DNA of 44,624 nucleotides from an uncultured Prevotellaceae bacterium. Lineage in GTDB: Bacteria; Bacteroidota; Bacteroidia; Bacteroidales; Bacteroidaceae. Location of the stretch: contig CAMNIN010000027.1 of NCBI GenBank assembly GCA_946540735.1, forward strand, positions 1 through 44,624, given 5' to 3'. This document shows positions 44,610-44,624 of this stretch, piece after piece. The notes beneath the pieces were generated by a model, which had not been told where the DNA came from, searched no databases, and saw only the letters and a list, made by a program, of their open reading frames with translations. Both the position numbers and the translations under genes were made by a program. How positions within the stretch are numbered: the first letter of the stretch is position 1; each line of letters starts with the position of its first letter.

Positions 44610-44624
44610 TTAAAGTCACAAGCA

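Overview
The window looks like a chromosomal segment of a Bacteroidota member, most likely Prevotella or a close relative. This is inferred from several traits. Upstream regions carry the Bacteroidota promoter pattern (a TTTG or TTG box, 18-20 bp, then TAnnTTTG), and starts generally lack a Shine-Dalgarno sequence. The genes include a very long SecA, a fused FeoA-FeoB, a bL28-bL33-DUF4295 operon, LutABC, DUF6055 and DUF4105 proteins, a large SusC-like barrel protein, and glycoside hydrolases GH3 and GH127. There is no rRNA, tRNA, CRISPR array or complete insertion sequence.

Layout, left to right. At 204-4892 are an orphan outer-membrane barrel protein, a small VanZ-like membrane protein and a membrane-anchored CbxX-type AAA+ ATPase. 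At 4925-5479 is a 70-bp tandem hairpin repeat followed by a hairpin-promoter module that drives capE-capF-capG (UDP-N-acetyl-L-fucosamine synthesis). A secreted GH3 enzyme ends at 11663. At 11717-14538 two proteins converge, each built as HU domain(s), one membrane segment and a periplasmic cell-wall-type domain (SPOR in one, LysM-like in the other), with a zinc-ribbon/FHA protein between them. The minus-strand run ftsY-rimO-HU/LysM and the operon rpmB-rpmG-DUF4295 follow. At 17892-18180 is a second locus of the same hairpin repeat family.

At 18223-25118 (minus) lies a signalling cluster: a 1195-residue double sensor-kinase-like protein, a response regulator, a half-length AbgT-like membrane protein, a stub of an EamA transporter, a metallo-beta-lactamase/rubredoxin fusion and a lipoprotein. 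Next on the minus strand come kdgK-eda (ketodeoxygluconate catabolism) behind a palindromic operator-like site, a 67-residue protein coupled to a secreted 5'-nucleotidase, and lutABC. On the plus strand are a tandem promoter array, a GH127/DUF6055/DUF4105 gene run, secA with an ABC ATPase, and feoAB whose promoter overlaps the preceding terminator. The last 0.8 kb is decayed DNA: an IS110-type transposase remnant and a frameshifted ATPase pseudogene.

The parts most worth a second look are the HU-membrane-wall protein pair, the double kinase that may split catalysis and phosphoacceptor between two halves, the branched hairpin repeat family, and the recurrent module with a -7 box inside a stem-loop. 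All functional calls are from reading the sequence and family knowledge; no search was run.
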